DNA from: Enterobacter sichuanensis
GTDB lineage: Bacteria; Pseudomonadota; Gammaproteobacteria; Enterobacterales; Enterobacteriaceae
NCBI RefSeq assembly: GCF_002939185.1
Contig: NZ_POVL01000010.1
Coordinates: 39,671 to 103,670 of the forward strand
DNA length: 64,000 nucleotides
Direction of reading: 5' to 3'
The position numbers and the translations under genes are program-made. Shown here in pieces: positions 51,245-60,643 of this stretch. The notes below the pieces were generated by a model. It made no database searches. It saw only the letters and a list, made by a program, of their open reading frames with translations, and was not told where the DNA came from. Every line of letters starts with the position of its first letter. Position 1 is the stretch's first letter.

Positions 51245-53377
51245 GTGAACATCATTGCCATTATGGGGCCGCACGGCGTCTTCTATAAAGACGAGCCCAT
51301 CAAGGAGCTGGAGCAGGCCCTGCAGGCGCGCGGGTATCAGCTGATCTGGCCGCACAACAGCGCTGACCTGCTGAAGTTCATCGAGCACAACCCACGTATC
51401 TGTGGGGTGATCTTCGACTGGGATGAATATGATCTCGAACTGTGCAGCGATATCAACAAGCTGAACGAATACCTCCCGCTATACGCATTTATTAATACCC
51501 ACTCGACCATGGACGTCAGCGCCAATGATATGCGTATGGCGCTGTGGTTCTTTGAATATTCGCTCGGCGTTGCGGAAGATATTGCGACCCGTATTCAGCA
51601 ATATACCGGTGAATATCTCGAAAATATTACCCCGCCGTTTACCCGCGCGCTCTTCACCTACGTGAAGGAGGGCAAATATACCTTCTGTACGCCAGGCCAT
51701 ATGGCGGGGACAGCCTATCAAAAGAGCCCGGTGGGCTGCCTGTTCTACGACTTCTTCGGTGGCAACACGCTGAAAGCGGACGTATCCATTTCAGTCACTG
51801 AACTGGGCTCTCTGCTCGATCACACCGGCCCGCATCTTGAAGCCGAAGAGTACATCGCCCGCACCTTTGGTGCCGAGCAGAGCTATATGGTCACCAACGG
51901 TACTTCGACCTCGAACAAAATCGTCGGGATGTACGCTGCACCTGCTGGCAGCACTCTGCTGATTGACCGTAACTGCCATAAATCGCTGGCACACTTGCTC
52001 ATGATGAGCGACGTCGTACCGCTCTGGCTGTCGCCCACGCGAAACGCGCTTGGTATTCTTGGCGGTATTCCGCGGCGCGAGTTTACGCATGACGCCATTG
52101 AAAGCAAGGTTGCGGCCATTCCCGGCGCAAGCTGGCCTGTCCATGCGGTGATCACCAATTCAACCTATGACGGTCTGCTGTACAACACGGACTGGATCAA
52201 AAAGACGCTGGACGTGCCGTCGATCCACTTCGATTCCGCATGGGTACCGTACACCAATTTCCACCCGATTTACGCAGGGAAAAGCGGCATGAGCGGTGAA
52301 CGCGTACCGGGCAAAGTGTTCTTCGAAACGCAGTCGACGCACAAAATGCTGGCGGCGTTTTCTCAGGCTTCGCTTATTCACATCAAAGGCGAGTACGATG
52401 AAGAGACCTTTAACGAAGCCTTTATGATGCACACCACTACCTCACCGAGCTATCCGCTGGTGGCTTCCATTGAAACGGCGGCGGCGATGCTACGCGGTAA
52501 TCCGGGCAAACGTCTTATTAATCGTTCAGTGGAGAGGGCGCTGCATTTCCGCAAAGAAGTTCAGCGGTTAAAAGAGGAAGCCGACGGCTGGTTCTTTGAT
52601 ATCTGGCAGCCGGAAGAGATTGATGAGGCGGCGTGCTGGCCGGTTTCACCCGGTGAAGGCTGGCATGGCTTCCGGGATGCCGATGGCGATCACATGTTCC
52701 TCGATCCGGTAAAAGTGACGATCCTGACGCCGGGTATGGATGAACAGGGCAGGATGAGCGATGAGGGGATCCCGGCCGCGCTGGTGGCGAAGTTCCTTGA
52801 TGAACGGGGCGTGGTAGTGGAAAAAACGGGCCCCTATAACCTCCTGTTCCTCTTCAGCATTGGGATTGATAAGACCCGGGCGATGGGGCTGTTGCGCGGC
52901 CTGATGGAGTTTAAGCGCGCCTACGATCTCAACCTGCGGGTGAAGAATATGCTGCCGGATCTCTACGCGGAGGATCCTGATTTCTACCGCAATATGCGCA
53001 TTCAGGATCTGGCCCAGGGGATCCACAGGCTGATCCGTCAGCACGATCTGCCGCGCCTCATGCTTCAGGCTTTTGATGTCTTGCCCGAGATGAAACTCAC
53101 GCCGCACAACGCCTGGCAGCGCCAGGTGAAAGGGGAGGTTGAAACCGTCGAGCTGGAAAACCTGGTCGGACGCGTATCGGCTAACATGATCCTGCCTTAC
53201 CCGCCGGGCGTACCGCTCCTGATGCCAGGAGAGATGATTACCGAAGCGAGCCGGGCCGTGCTCGATTTCCTGCTGATGCTCTGTTCAGTAGGACGTCACT
53301 ACCCGGGTTTTGAGACGGATATTCACGGGGCGAAGCGCGATGAAAACGGTGTTTACTGGGTGCGAGTCCTAAAATAA
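51245..53377 (+). CDS. ldcC: ldcC, lysine decarboxylase (constitutive type)
   Basis: PLP enzyme of the ornithine/lysine/arginine decarboxylase family that makes cadaverine. The 710 residues have the N-terminal wing domain (MNIIAIMGPHGVFYKDEPIK), PLP lysine K367 in ETQSTHKMLA and the FDSAWVPYTNFHPIY region. Synteny after accA favours LdcC over acid-induced CadA, and no cadB-like antiporter is adjacent. The start is GTG at 51245, with an ideal AAGGAGGT (51232-51239) five bases before it. The C-terminus ends VRVLK, three residues shorter than E. coli LdcC as I recall it. Confidence 0.95.
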   Translation: MNIIAIMGPHGVFYKDEPIKELEQALQARGYQLIWPHNSADLLKFIEHNPRICGVIFDWDEYDLELCSDINKLNEYLPLYAFINTHSTMDVSANDMRMALWFFEYSLGVAEDIATRIQQYTGEYLENITPPFTRALFTYVKEGKYTFCTPGHMAGTAYQKSPVGCLFYDFFGGNTLKADVSISVTELGSLLDHTGPHLEAEEYIARTFGAEQSYMVTNGTSTSNKIVGMYAAPAGSTLLIDRNCHKSLAHLLMMSDVVPLWLSPTRNALGILGGIPRREFTHDAIESKVAAIPGASWPVHAVITNSTYDGLLYNTDWIKKTLDVPSIHFDSAWVPYTNFHPIYAGKSGMSGERVPGKVFFETQSTHKMLAAFSQASLIHIKGEYDEETFNEAFMMHTTTSPSYPLVASIETAAAMLRGNPGKRLINRSVERALHFRKEVQRLKEEADGWFFDIWQPEEIDEAACWPVSPGEGWHGFRDADGDHMFLDPVKVTILTPGMDEQGRMSDEGIPAALVAKFLDERGVVVEKTGPYNLLFLFSIGIDKTRAMGLLRGLMEFKRAYDLNLRVKNMLPDLYAEDPDFYRNMRIQDLAQGIHRLIRQHDLPRLMLQAFDVLPEMKLTPHNAWQRQVKGEVETVELENLVGRVSANMILPYPPGVPLLMPGEMITEASRAVLDFLLMLCSVGRHYPGFETDIHGAKRDENGVYWVRVLK

Positions 53378-53442
53378 AGGTGACCGCTTGCCAGGTGTGG
53401 GTTTTCGGTTGTAACGTTCAGGCATCATAAAAAGGAGAAGCT

Positions 53443-53832
53443 ATGCTGGGTTTAAAACAGGTTCACCATATTGCGATCATTGCGACCGATTACGCGAAAA
53501 GTAAGGCCTTCTACTGCGATATCCTCGGTTTTACGCTGATGAGCGAGGCGTACCGTGAGGAGCGTGACTCCTGGAAGGGCGATCTGGCGTTGAACGGGCA
53601 ATATGTGATTGAGCTGTTCTCTTTTCCTTTTCCGCCTGCGCGTCCGTCCCGCCCGGAGGCCTGTGGGCTACGTCATCTTGCCTTCAGCGTTGATGACCTG
53701 GATAACGCAGTCAAACATCTGGAAGCGCACGGCGTCGCGTGCGAGGCGATCCGTGTCGATCCGTTCACCGACAAGCGTTTTACCTTTTTCAACGATCCGG
53801 ACGGTTTGCCGCTGGAGCTTTACCAGCAGTAA
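53443..53832 (+). CDS. yaeR: yaeR, VOC (glyoxalase/dioxygenase) superfamily protein
   Basis: A 129-residue single-domain vicinal-oxygen-chelate protein. Metal-ligand-type residues are visible in QVHHIAIIATDYAKSKAFYC (His), VIELFSFP (Glu), LRHLAFSVDDL (His) and GLPLELYQ (Glu), the paired beta-alpha-beta modules of the fold. Substrate and reaction are not known; related proteins are glyoxalases, fosfomycin enzymes or dioxygenases. ATG at 53443 follows AGGAGAAGCT. It lies 65 bases after ldcC and is followed by a terminator, so it could share the ldcC transcript. Confidence 0.92.
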   Translation: MLGLKQVHHIAIIATDYAKSKAFYCDILGFTLMSEAYREERDSWKGDLALNGQYVIELFSFPFPPARPSRPEACGLRHLAFSVDDLDNAVKHLEAHGVACEAIRVDPFTDKRFTFFNDPDGLPLELYQQ

Positions 53833-53849
53833 TGTTTGTCCTGTGTGAT

Positions 53850-53876
53850 AATGCCCGCTCCGTTCGGGCATTTTTT
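53850..53876 (+). terminator. yaeR intrinsic terminator
   Basis: AATGCCCG, a 7-base loop and CGGGCATT followed by a run of six T. It lies 17 bases after the yaeR stop and ends 15 bases before tilS, so tilS needs its own promoter or read-through. Confidence 0.9.
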
Positions 53877-53890
53877 ATGTGTAATTTCCT

Positions 53891-55180
53891 ATGACCTTAC
53901 CCGCAATCGCACAAGCCGTTTCACCTTACCGCCAGCTGCTGGTGGGGTTTAGCGGTGGTCTGGATTCCACCGTTCTGCTCCATCGTCTTAAATGCTGGCG
54001 CGACCAGGAACCCGATGTCGAGCTTCGGGCAATGCATATTCATCATGGATTAAGCCCTCACGCAGAGGCGTGGGTGGCGCACTGTGAAGCCTTGTGTGCA
54101 GCCTGGGCAATCCCACTGCTTGTGGAGCGCGTCACGCTTAAGGATGAGGGGCTGGGCGTTGAGGCGCAGGCGCGTAAAGCCCGCTATGCTGCGTTTGCCG
54201 GCGCGCTACAGCCCGGCGAAGTGTTGGTCACGGCCCAGCATCTGGATGACCAGTGCGAAACCTTTTTGCTGGCGCTTAAGCGGGGCAGCGGGCCGGCGGG
54301 GCTTTCAGCCATGCCGGAGCGGGCTGAGTTTGCCGGGACGCAATTACTGCGCCCACTGCTTGGCGAAACGCGTGCGTCGCTGGAAGCCTGGGCACGAGAA
54401 CATCAGCTGAACTGGATTGATGATGAGAGCAACCAGGATGACGGCTATGACCGTAACTTTCTGCGTTTGCGCGTTCTCCCGCTGTTGCGCGAGCGCTGGC
54501 CGCATTTTGCCGATGCGACAGCAAGAAGCGCCATACTGTGCGCCGAACAGGAAGCATTGCTCGATGAGTTGTTAAGCGAAGAGCTGGCTGAACTGATCTC
54601 TGAAAATGGGGCGCTGGCAATTGCACCGCTGCAAGGGAGGAGCCCGGTACGTCGCGCCGCATTGTTACGACGCTGGCTGGCCTCTCATCACGCAGCGATG
54701 CCGTCGCGGGCGATGCTGAGCCGCATCTGGGACGAGGTCGCAATGGCCCGGGAAGATGCTGCCCCTTGCGTACACCTGAACGGCTTTGACGTAAGACGCT
54801 TTAAAGGTGAGCTCTGGTGGGTAAAATCTACGCCTTCACTCACTGATGTGGTGCTCGACTGGTCTTCCCCTGACGCACCGCTGATATTGCCCTGTGAGAT
54901 CGGGCGTGTAACTCTGGTGCCGTCTGGGCATGTGCGACTGCCTGCGTCAGGAGAGCCGGTAACCGTTCGCTTTAAGGCTGGCGGTATGCTGCATATCGTC
55001 GGGCGTAATGGGGGACGCAAGCTTAAGAAGATCTGGCAGGAGTGCAACGTGCCGCCATGGCTGCGCGACACCACGCCGCTGCTGTTTTACGGTGAAACGC
55101 TGATTGCTGCTGCGGGTGTTTTCATCACGGAAGCGGGGTGGTCGGAAGAGGGCGTCAGTTTTGAGTGGCAGAAAGCGTAA
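53891..55180 (+). CDS. tilS: tilS, tRNA(Ile)-lysidine synthase
   Basis: Converts C34 of the tRNA-Ile CAU anticodon to lysidine, changing its identity from Met to Ile; essential. The 429 residues show the N-type ATP-pyrophosphatase P-loop SGGLDS at 21-26, [11 protein letters not shown], and [11 protein letters not shown], followed by TilS-specific C-terminal domains. ATG at 53891 gives the expected N-terminus; the ribosome site is poor because the yaeR terminator tail lies directly upstream. It converges with rof. Confidence 0.96.
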   Translation: MTLPAIAQAVSPYRQLLVGFSGGLDSTVLLHRLKCWRDQEPDVELRAMHIHHGLSPHAEAWVAHCEALCAAWAIPLLVERVTLKDEGLGVEAQARKARYAAFAGALQPGEVLVTAQHLDDQCETFLLALKRGSGPAGLSAMPERAEFAGTQLLRPLLGETRASLEAWAREHQLNWIDDESNQDDGYDRNFLRLRVLPLLRERWPHFADATARSAILCAEQEALLDELLSEELAELISENGALAIAPLQGRSPVRRAALLRRWLASHHAAMPSRAMLSRIWDEVAMAREDAAPCVHLNGFDVRRFKGELWWVKSTPSLTDVVLDWSSPDAPLILPCEIGRVTLVPSGHVRLPASGEPVTVRFKAGGMLHIVGRNGGRKLKKIWQECNVPPWLRDTTPLLFYGETLIAAAGVFITEAGWSEEGVSFEWQKA

Positions 55181-55201
55181 CGGGCAGCCAGGCTGCCCGT
55201 T
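55179..55201. terminator. hairpin between convergent tilS and rof
   Basis: AACGGGCAGC, loop CAG and GCTGCCCGTT form a perfect 10-bp stem that begins at the tilS stop. T tracts are lacking on both sides, so any intrinsic termination would be weak, but the position between convergent genes supports a terminator role. Confidence 0.6.
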
Positions 55202-55208
55202 AGTCTCA

Positions 55209-55469
55209 TCAGGATTCGCTCACCACGACGGTGCCGATTTGCGGGTGGCTGAAGCTGGCAATTTTATCCAGACGCAGCTCACGCGTCGCCCCGCCATCTT
55301 CCACTACCAGATATTCCACATTCTTACGTGAAACCAGATCGCTGGCTTTCGCCTTCAACACTTCGCCATCTTTTAGCTCCAGCGTCAGTATTAAATGATG
55401 CTGGCAGGCGAGTTCGAGGTTGTCATAGTCATCACAATTGATGGGTTGATAGGTATCATTCATCGACAT
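55209..55469 (-). CDS. rof: rof (yaeO), Rho termination inhibitor
   Basis: Small acidic Sm-like protein that binds Rho and blocks its RNA-binding site. The product has 86 residues from the ATG at 55469 or 84 from a second ATG at 55463; the first has the better spaced GAG, while the second matches the usual E. coli annotation ([21 protein letters not shown]). The conserved [13 protein letters not shown] core is present. It overlaps the 3' end of yaeP by 14 or 8 bases, so the pair is co-translated. Confidence 0.95.
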   Translation of the reverse strand: MSMNDTYQPINCDDYDNLELACQHHLILTLELKDGEVLKAKASDLVSRKNVEYLVVEDGGATRELRLDKIASFSHPQIGTVVVSES

Positions 55470-55656
55470 AATCGCTCACCAGTAAATTCGCCGCAGCATA
55501 CGCTGCTTTTTCCCTGACCGACTCTGAAAGGCTCTCATCAGAGGCCACTTCATTAAGCACTTTCAATACACAGCCCAACGCGTCCGGGACATACCCCAGA
55601 TCTCCGCTGGCGATTTCCGCATACCGTTTGCGAATTAACTCACAATAATTGTTCAC
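55456..55656 (-). CDS. yaeP: yaeP, UPF0253 family protein of unknown function
   Basis: A conserved 66-residue protein, [20 protein letters not shown] at the start and [16 protein letters not shown] at the end, almost identical to E. coli YaeP. It is small, acidic and predicted helical. No function is known. The start is GTG at 55656-55654, preceded by GGGAGGGGAT. It is always next to rof, which suggests a link to Rho control, but that is only context. Confidence 0.92.
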   Translation of the reverse strand: MNNYCELIRKRYAEIASGDLGYVPDALGCVLKVLNEVASDESLSESVREKAAYAAANLLVSDYVDE

Positions 55657-55852
55657 ATCCCCTCCCGCCAGCGCACTGACTTACTGTGAGATCTCATTAA
55701 GCCTACGAAGATAAACTCGGTTTAGCAAGGTGACTATACCATACTCATTTAAGCAATATCAGAGCCTTGATAGTGGTGTATTTATCACCCCGTAACAGCC
55801 TTTTGCCGCTGTTTTCGCTACAATGTGCGCCTGAATCGAATGGAGTTCTCTC

Positions 55853-56398
55853 ATGGCGCTGAAAGCGACAATTTATAAAGCAGTGGTCAATGTGGCCGAT
55901 CTTGATCGCAACCAGTTTCTGGATGCGTCGCTGACCCTGGCTCGCCACCCTTCCGAAACCCAGGAGCGCATGATGCTGCGCCTGCTGGCGTGGATTAAGT
56001 ACGCCGACGAGCGGCTGCAATTTACCCGTGGGCTAAGCGCTGAAGATGAGCCTGAAGCCTGGCTGCGCAACGATCATCTGGGTATCGATTTGTGGATCGA
56101 ACTCGGTCTGCCGGATGAACGCAGAATGAAGAAGGCCTGCACGCAATCCGCAGAAGTGGCCTTATTCGCATATAATCAGCGCGCTGCGGAGATTTGGTGG
56201 CAGCAAAACAAGAGCAAGTGCGCACAGTTTAAAAATCTCACGGTCTGGTATCTGGATGATGAGCAGCTGGCGCAGCTGAGCGAATTCGCTGGCCGGACCA
56301 TGGTTTTGCAGGCGACGATTCAGGATGGCGCCATCTGGCTCTCTGATTCTCAGAATAATCTGGAAATTCATTTAACGGCGTGGCAGCCCGCGTCATGA
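55853..56398 (+). CDS. yaeQ: yaeQ, conserved PD-(D/E)XK-like protein
   Basis: A 181-residue protein matching E. coli YaeQ in length and ends ([20 protein letters not shown] ... HLTAWQPAS). The family has a fold related to PD-(D/E)XK nucleases; E. coli YaeQ was once proposed to compensate for loss of RfaH. The segment [20 protein letters not shown] may hold the degenerate active site (E and K). Biochemical function is unresolved. ATG at 55853. Its stop overlaps the arfB ATG by four bases, and nlpE follows, forming a three-gene unit. Confidence 0.93.
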   Translation: MALKATIYKAVVNVADLDRNQFLDASLTLARHPSETQERMMLRLLAWIKYADERLQFTRGLSAEDEPEAWLRNDHLGIDLWIELGLPDERRMKKACTQSAEVALFAYNQRAAEIWWQQNKSKCAQFKNLTVWYLDDEQLAQLSEFAGRTMVLQATIQDGAIWLSDSQNNLEIHLTAWQPAS

Positions 56399-56817
56399 TC
56401 GTCTTGTCCCGAAGCGTCAGCATCCCTGACAGCGAGCTGGAGATCACCGCCATCCGTGCGCAGGGGGCTGGCGGGCAGCACGTCAACAAGGCGTCGACGG
56501 CTATCCATTTGCGTTTTGACATTCGGGCCTCAAGCCTGCCAGAGTATTACAAAGAAAGCCTGCTCGCCGCCAGCCATCACCTCATTACCAGCGATGGTGT
56601 GATGGTGATTAAAGCTCAGGAATACCGCAGCCAGGAGTTAAACCGGGAAGCGGCAATAGCCAGGCTGGTGGCGGTCATCAAAGAATTAACGACGGTACAA
56701 AAAAGCCGTCGGGCCACGCGGCCAACCCGCGCATCGAAAGAGCGCCGGCTGTCCTCGAAGGCTCAGAAATCCACAGTGAAAGCACTACGCGGTAAAGTTC
56801 GTCGCCCGACAGAGTGA
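56395..56817 (+). CDS. arfB: arfB (yaeJ), alternative ribosome-rescue peptidyl-tRNA hydrolase
   Basis: Releases peptides from ribosomes stalled without a stop codon. The 140 residues have the catalytic GGQ at 26-28 ([10 protein letters not shown]) in a release-factor-like domain and a long basic C-terminal tail ([18 protein letters not shown]) that enters the empty mRNA channel. ATG at 56395 lies in the ATGA overlap with yaeQ and gives the E. coli length; a start five codons upstream is unnecessary. Confidence 0.97.
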   Translation: MIVLSRSVSIPDSELEITAIRAQGAGGQHVNKASTAIHLRFDIRASSLPEYYKESLLAASHHLITSDGVMVIKAQEYRSQELNREAAIARLVAVIKELTTVQKSRRATRPTRASKERRLSSKAQKSTVKALRGKVRRPTE

Positions 56818-56851
56818 CGAAAGGGAACACAATTTTCATAAGGAATTCATT

Positions 56852-57550
56852 GTGAAAAAAGCATTATTGTCAGCGCTGGCGGTGAGTACGCTGTTTGCGC
56901 TTTTTGGGTGTAACAACCGTTCTGAAACGCAGGTTTTGCAGCCTGCACAGAATGAAGAGTTAAAGCCGATGCAGCAGAGCTGGCGCGGTGTATTGCCTTG
57001 CGCAGACTGTGAGGGCATTGAAACCTCTCTTTTCCTGCAAAAAGACGGAACCTGGGTGATGAATCAGCACTATCAGGGCGCGAAAGAACCTTCGTCATTT
57101 GCCTCTTACGGGACATGGGCGCGAACGGCGGAGAAGCTGGTTCTGACGGATACCGCCGGCGAGAAAACGTATTTCCGCGCCAAAGGCGAGGGGATGGAGA
57201 TGTTGGATCGCGAAGGCAATCCAATCGAATCCCAGTTCAACTATACGCTGGCGCCGGTAAAAGCGGCCCTGCCTGCGACGCCAATGGCAATGCGGGGAAT
57301 GTATTTCTACATGGCGGATGCGGCGATATTCACCGACTGCGCAACCGGCAGGAAAGTCAGCGTGGCAAACAATGCGCAGCTTGAACGCGATTATGCCGTG
57401 GCGCGCGGCAATGACAGCAAGCCGGTATTACTGACGGTTGACGGTCACTTTACGCTGGAGCCCAACCCGGATAGCGGTGAGATGGTGAAAACGCTGGTGG
57501 CAGATAAAGACGCGAAGTTTGTCGCGGGCAAAGACTGTAACAGCAAATAA
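56852..57550 (+). CDS. nlpE: nlpE (cutF), outer-membrane lipoprotein, Cpx activator
   Basis: Senses surface contact, lipoprotein-sorting faults and disulfide defects and signals to CpxA. The 232 residues carry a lipoprotein signal with C20 (LFALFGC|NN; the -2 residue is F, atypical), a CxxC pair C50/C53 (LPCADC) in the N-terminal barrel and a C-terminal OB-like domain with two more cysteines (TDCATG and GKDC). The start is GTG at 56852, preceded by TAAGGAATTCAT. Residue N at +2 is compatible with outer-membrane sorting. Slightly shorter than E. coli NlpE. Confidence 0.96.
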   Translation: MKKALLSALAVSTLFALFGCNNRSETQVLQPAQNEELKPMQQSWRGVLPCADCEGIETSLFLQKDGTWVMNQHYQGAKEPSSFASYGTWARTAEKLVLTDTAGEKTYFRAKGEGMEMLDREGNPIESQFNYTLAPVKAALPATPMAMRGMYFYMADAAIFTDCATGRKVSVANNAQLERDYAVARGNDSKPVLLTVDGHFTLEPNPDSGEMVKTLVADKDAKFVAGKDCNSK

Positions 57551-57567
57551 GCTGACGTTGAGCCATT

Positions 57568-57596
57568 AAAAAACCCCGCCTGAGCGGGGTTTTTTG
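57568..57596. terminator. bidirectional terminator between nlpE and proS
   Basis: Six A, CCCCGC, loop CTGA, GCGGGG and six T. The symmetric A/T flanks allow use from both sides. It serves nlpE (+) and proS (-), whose stop is at 57598-57600. Confidence 0.92.
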
Positions 57597-57597
57597 T

Positions 57598-59316
57598 TTA
57601 GCCCTTGATGGCTTTGACCAGGTAATCAAGAATGTCGCCGGTCTTGATCATCTGTTTTTCGCCGCTGCGACGGTATTTGTATTCAATCTCGTCGCTGTCG
57701 AGGTTACGGTCGCCGATGACGACAGTGTGCGGTATGCCGATCAGTTCCATATCGGCAAACATCACGCCTGGACGCTCTTTACGGTCGTCCATCAGCACTT
57801 CGATACCCTGAGCGCGCAGCTCGGCGTACAGTTTCTCGGCCAGCTCCTGCACACGGTAAGATTTGTGCATGTTCATTGGCAGAATAGCCACCTGGAACGG
57901 CGCGATGTTGTCCGGCCAGACGATGCCACGCTCGTCGTAGTTCTGCTCAATCGCCGCAGCCACCACACGCGTCACCCCGATACCGTAGCAACCCATGGTC
58001 AGGATCTGGTTACGGCCATCTTCACCCTGAACCGCGGCGTTCAGTGCACGAGAGTATTTATCACCCAACTGGAAGATGTGACCGACTTCGATACCGCGCT
58101 TGATCATCAGAGTACCCTGGCCATCCGGGCTTGGATCGCCAGCGACCACGTTACGGATGTCTGCTACTTCAGGGGTTGCGACGTCGCGATCCCAGTTGAT
58201 GCCGAAGTAGTGTTTGCCGTCGATGTTAGCGCCCGCGGAGAAATCGCTCATCGCGGCTACCGTGCGGTCAATAACCACAGGTACTGGCATATTCACCGGA
58301 CCCAGCGAGCCTGGACCTGCATTTACCACGGCACGGATTTCCGCTTCCGTTGCGAAGGTCAGCGGGCTGGCGACCTGCGGCAGCTTCTCTGCTTTCACTT
58401 CGTTAAGCTCGTGATCGCCACGCACCAGCAGGGCTACCAGCGGGTAAGCGCTTCCTTCGGTGGATTTCACCAGCAGCGTTTTCACGGTTTTTTCGACAGG
58501 CAGGTTGAACTGCTCAACCAGCTCGGCAATGGTTTTCGCGTTTGGCGTATCTACCAGCGTCATTTCCTGCGTTGCGGCAGCACGAGGTTCTTTTGGTGCC
58601 AGTGCTTCTGCAAACTCGATATTCGCCGCGTAATCAGAAGAGTCAGAGAAGATCACATCGTCTTCACCGCTCTGTGCCAGCACCTGGAATTCATGGGATG
58701 CGCTACCGCCGATGGAGCCGGTATCGGCCTGCACAGCACGGAAATCCAGCCCCATGCGGGAGAAGATTTTGCTGTATGCCTCGTACATTTTGTCGTAGGT
58801 CTCTTGCAGGGATTCCTGAGAGGTATGGAAAGAGTAGGCGTCTTTCATCAGGAATTCGCGAGAGCGCATTACGCCGAAGCGTGGGCGAACTTCGTCACGG
58901 AATTTGGTCTGGATCTGGAAGAAGTTCAGCGGCAGCTGTTTGTAAGAGCTCAGCTCATTACGAATCAGGTCGGTGATGACTTCTTCATGCGTTGGGCCGA
59001 GAACGAACGGACGCTCGCCACGATCGACAAAGCGCAGCAGTTCAGGACCATACTGTTCCCAACGACCGCTCTCCTGCCACAGGTCAGCGGGCTGAACCAC
59101 AGGCATGGACACCTCGATAGCACCGGCGTTGTTCATCTCTTCACGCACGATGTTTTCGACTTTTTTCAGGACGCGCACGCCGGTCGGCAGCCAGGTGTAT
59201 AACCCGGAGGCCAGCTTGCGGATCATCCCGGCGCGCAGCATCAGCTGATGGCTGATCACTTCGGCGTCGGCAGGCGTCTCCTTCAGAGTGGAGAGCAGAT
59301 ATTGGCTAGTACGCAT
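57598..59316 (-). CDS. proS: proS, prolyl-tRNA synthetase
   Basis: Class II synthetase that charges tRNA-Pro and edits mischarged alanine. The 572 residues equal E. coli ProS. Motif 2 is seen in [20 protein letters not shown], the INS editing domain spans about 224-407 ([20 protein letters not shown] onward), motif 3 includes [17 protein letters not shown], and the C-terminal anticodon-binding domain contains [23 protein letters not shown] at 59316-59314 ([15 protein letters not shown]) is chosen by homology; upstream in-frame codons extend only into non-conserved sequence. Confidence 0.98.
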   Translation of the reverse strand: MRTSQYLLSTLKETPADAEVISHQLMLRAGMIRKLASGLYTWLPTGVRVLKKVENIVREEMNNAGAIEVSMPVVQPADLWQESGRWEQYGPELLRFVDRGERPFVLGPTHEEVITDLIRNELSSYKQLPLNFFQIQTKFRDEVRPRFGVMRSREFLMKDAYSFHTSQESLQETYDKMYEAYSKIFSRMGLDFRAVQADTGSIGGSASHEFQVLAQSGEDDVIFSDSSDYAANIEFAEALAPKEPRAAATQEMTLVDTPNAKTIAELVEQFNLPVEKTVKTLLVKSTEGSAYPLVALLVRGDHELNEVKAEKLPQVASPLTFATEAEIRAVVNAGPGSLGPVNMPVPVVIDRTVAAMSDFSAGANIDGKHYFGINWDRDVATPEVADIRNVVAGDPSPDGQGTLMIKRGIEVGHIFQLGDKYSRALNAAVQGEDGRNQILTMGCYGIGVTRVVAAAIEQNYDERGIVWPDNIAPFQVAILPMNMHKSYRVQELAEKLYAELRAQGIEVLMDDRKERPGVMFADMELIGIPHTVVIGDRNLDSDEIEYKYRRSGEKQMIKTGDILDYLVKAIKG

Positions 59317-59428
59317 GTTGTTACGGTTCCATTTCGACGATTGGAACAGGCTGAAACACCAGCCTGACACAAAAAAAGTGGTTTAGTTTACCAGTGTGGC
59401 AAAGATGCCAAAAGAGAGGAGAACAAAA

Positions 59429-60136
59429 TTACCTGGGTTCAAGAGCAAACACTTCAAAACCTGCCCCGGTGACGCGCCAGCGAACGTTAAAATCGAGCAG
59501 CCAGACGGCGTACGTTTTTCCTGCTTCCTCTTCTTTACGGTAGGCCGGACGGGGGTCCTGCGCCAGCACTTCGGTGATGAAATTCCGCAAACGAGGGTAG
59601 CGTTTCTCCAGCTGACTGAGCTGCGAGTCTATCTCAGGGGTAAACCAGACCGGCATATCCGCCTGGGGAGCATCCTGAGCATAACTTGCGCGCGCATTCG
59701 GGAGGGCTTCGGCAAAAGGCAAATAGGGTTTGATGTCGATAACCGGCGTGCCGTCGACCAGATCCAGGCTACCCAGCTCGAGTACCACCTGATCTTTCTG
59801 GCAACGTATGCCTTTCAGCTCAACCAGCGACATGCCAACCGGGTTTGGACGGAAAGTCGAGCGAGTCGCAAACACGCCCATTCTCGCATTTCCGCCAAGA
59901 CGAGGAGGACGCACGGTAGGACGCCAGCCGCCTTCCATCGTCTGGTGAAACACGAACACCACCCAGAGATGGCTAAAGGCATCGAGCCCGCGCACCGCAT
60001 CAGCCTGATTGTAAGGGGCTATCAGGTGAAGCTCGCCGTTGCCGCTGGTAACAAGACCGGGCTGGCGGGGCACGGCGAACTTCTCTTTATAAGGAGAGTG
60101 GATGATGCCTATCTGCTCGAACTGAAATGCACTCAT
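59429..60136 (-). CDS. trmO: trmO (tsaA, yaeB), tRNA-Thr m6t6A37 methyltransferase
   Basis: SAM-dependent N6-methylation of t6A37 in tRNA-Thr(GGU), which strengthens decoding and attenuation of the thr operon. The 235 residues match E. coli TrmO: the beta-barrel VirR-like fold with IGIIHSPYKEKFAVPRQPGL, SHLWVVFVFHQT, and GVFATRSTFRPNPVGMSLVE. ATG at 60136-60134. It overlaps the rcsF stop by four bases, so the pair rcsF-trmO is probably coupled. Confidence 0.96.
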   Translation of the reverse strand: MSAFQFEQIGIIHSPYKEKFAVPRQPGLVTSGNGELHLIAPYNQADAVRGLDAFSHLWVVFVFHQTMEGGWRPTVRPPRLGGNARMGVFATRSTFRPNPVGMSLVELKGIRCQKDQVVLELGSLDLVDGTPVIDIKPYLPFAEALPNARASYAQDAPQADMPVWFTPEIDSQLSQLEKRYPRLRNFITEVLAQDPRPAYRKEEEAGKTYAVWLLDFNVRWRVTGAGFEVFALEPR

Positions 60137-60537
60137 TTCGCCGTAATGTTCAGCGCAGATCCGATGCAGACCGCCTGACGGTAGCAGCTTGGAGTGCCGC
60201 TGGTCACTTCGCAGCTGTGCAGCAGGACCGCATTGGCTTTCATTTTTGCCGCGTTAATCTGCATACGTTTACGCGCGGTCGGAATATTCGGTGGTGAGTC
60301 CTGATTGGTCGCCTGACAAGATTCACCGCTCACTTCACCCAGCTCACGGAACGGTTTACCAACGAGTTCGTCCGCCTTCGTGATGATGCGAACTGGCGCA
60401 GCGCGAACCACTTTCGGTTTCGCAGGCTCGGTTTTTGGCGGGGTTGCCGTGCTTTGAACAGGTTCAACGGGAGATCTGCTTAGCATAGAACAGCCGCTCA
60501 GCATGAGTGCTAAAAGACAGATCGGTAAAGCACGCAT
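60133..60537 (-). CDS. rcsF: rcsF, outer-membrane lipoprotein sensor of the Rcs phosphorelay
   Basis: Threads through BamA-OmpC/A complexes and triggers the Rcs system when lipopolysaccharide or peptidoglycan is damaged. The 134-residue precursor has the lipobox LSGC with C16, a proline-rich disordered linker (25-50) and a globular domain with two disulfides formed by C74, C109, C118 and C124. ATG at 60537-60535. Functional partner BamA is encoded in the same window. Confidence 0.97.
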   Translation of the reverse strand: MRALPICLLALMLSGCSMLSRSPVEPVQSTATPPKTEPAKPKVVRAAPVRIITKADELVGKPFRELGEVSGESCQATNQDSPPNIPTARKRMQINAAKMKANAVLLHSCEVTSGTPSCYRQAVCIGSALNITAK

Positions 60538-60600
60538 AATATTTCCTCAATGGATAATCAAAACGTCAGATATTGAATCAGTTGCCTGCACAAATGACAA

Positions 60601-60618
60601 GACGGGCATAAGCCCGTC
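60601..60618 (-). terminator. metQ downstream hairpin
   Basis: GACGGGC, loop ATAA and GCCCGTC form a 7-bp perfect stem about 25 bases past the metQ stop. The minus-strand tail is TTGTCATTTG, only moderately T-rich, so termination may be partial. Confidence 0.65.
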
Positions 60619-60643
60619 CTGATGATATTACACTGAGGTGAGA

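Noticed and set aside
51245..53377. Acid-inducible lysine decarboxylase cadA
   Set aside because: Position between accA and yaeR and the absence of cadB or cadC nearby fit ldcC.
57727..59202. 491-codon plus-strand open frame opposite proS
   Set aside because: Antisense shadow of a GC-rich, strongly conserved gene. No ribosome site, low-complexity H/Q/R-rich composition and no recognisable family.
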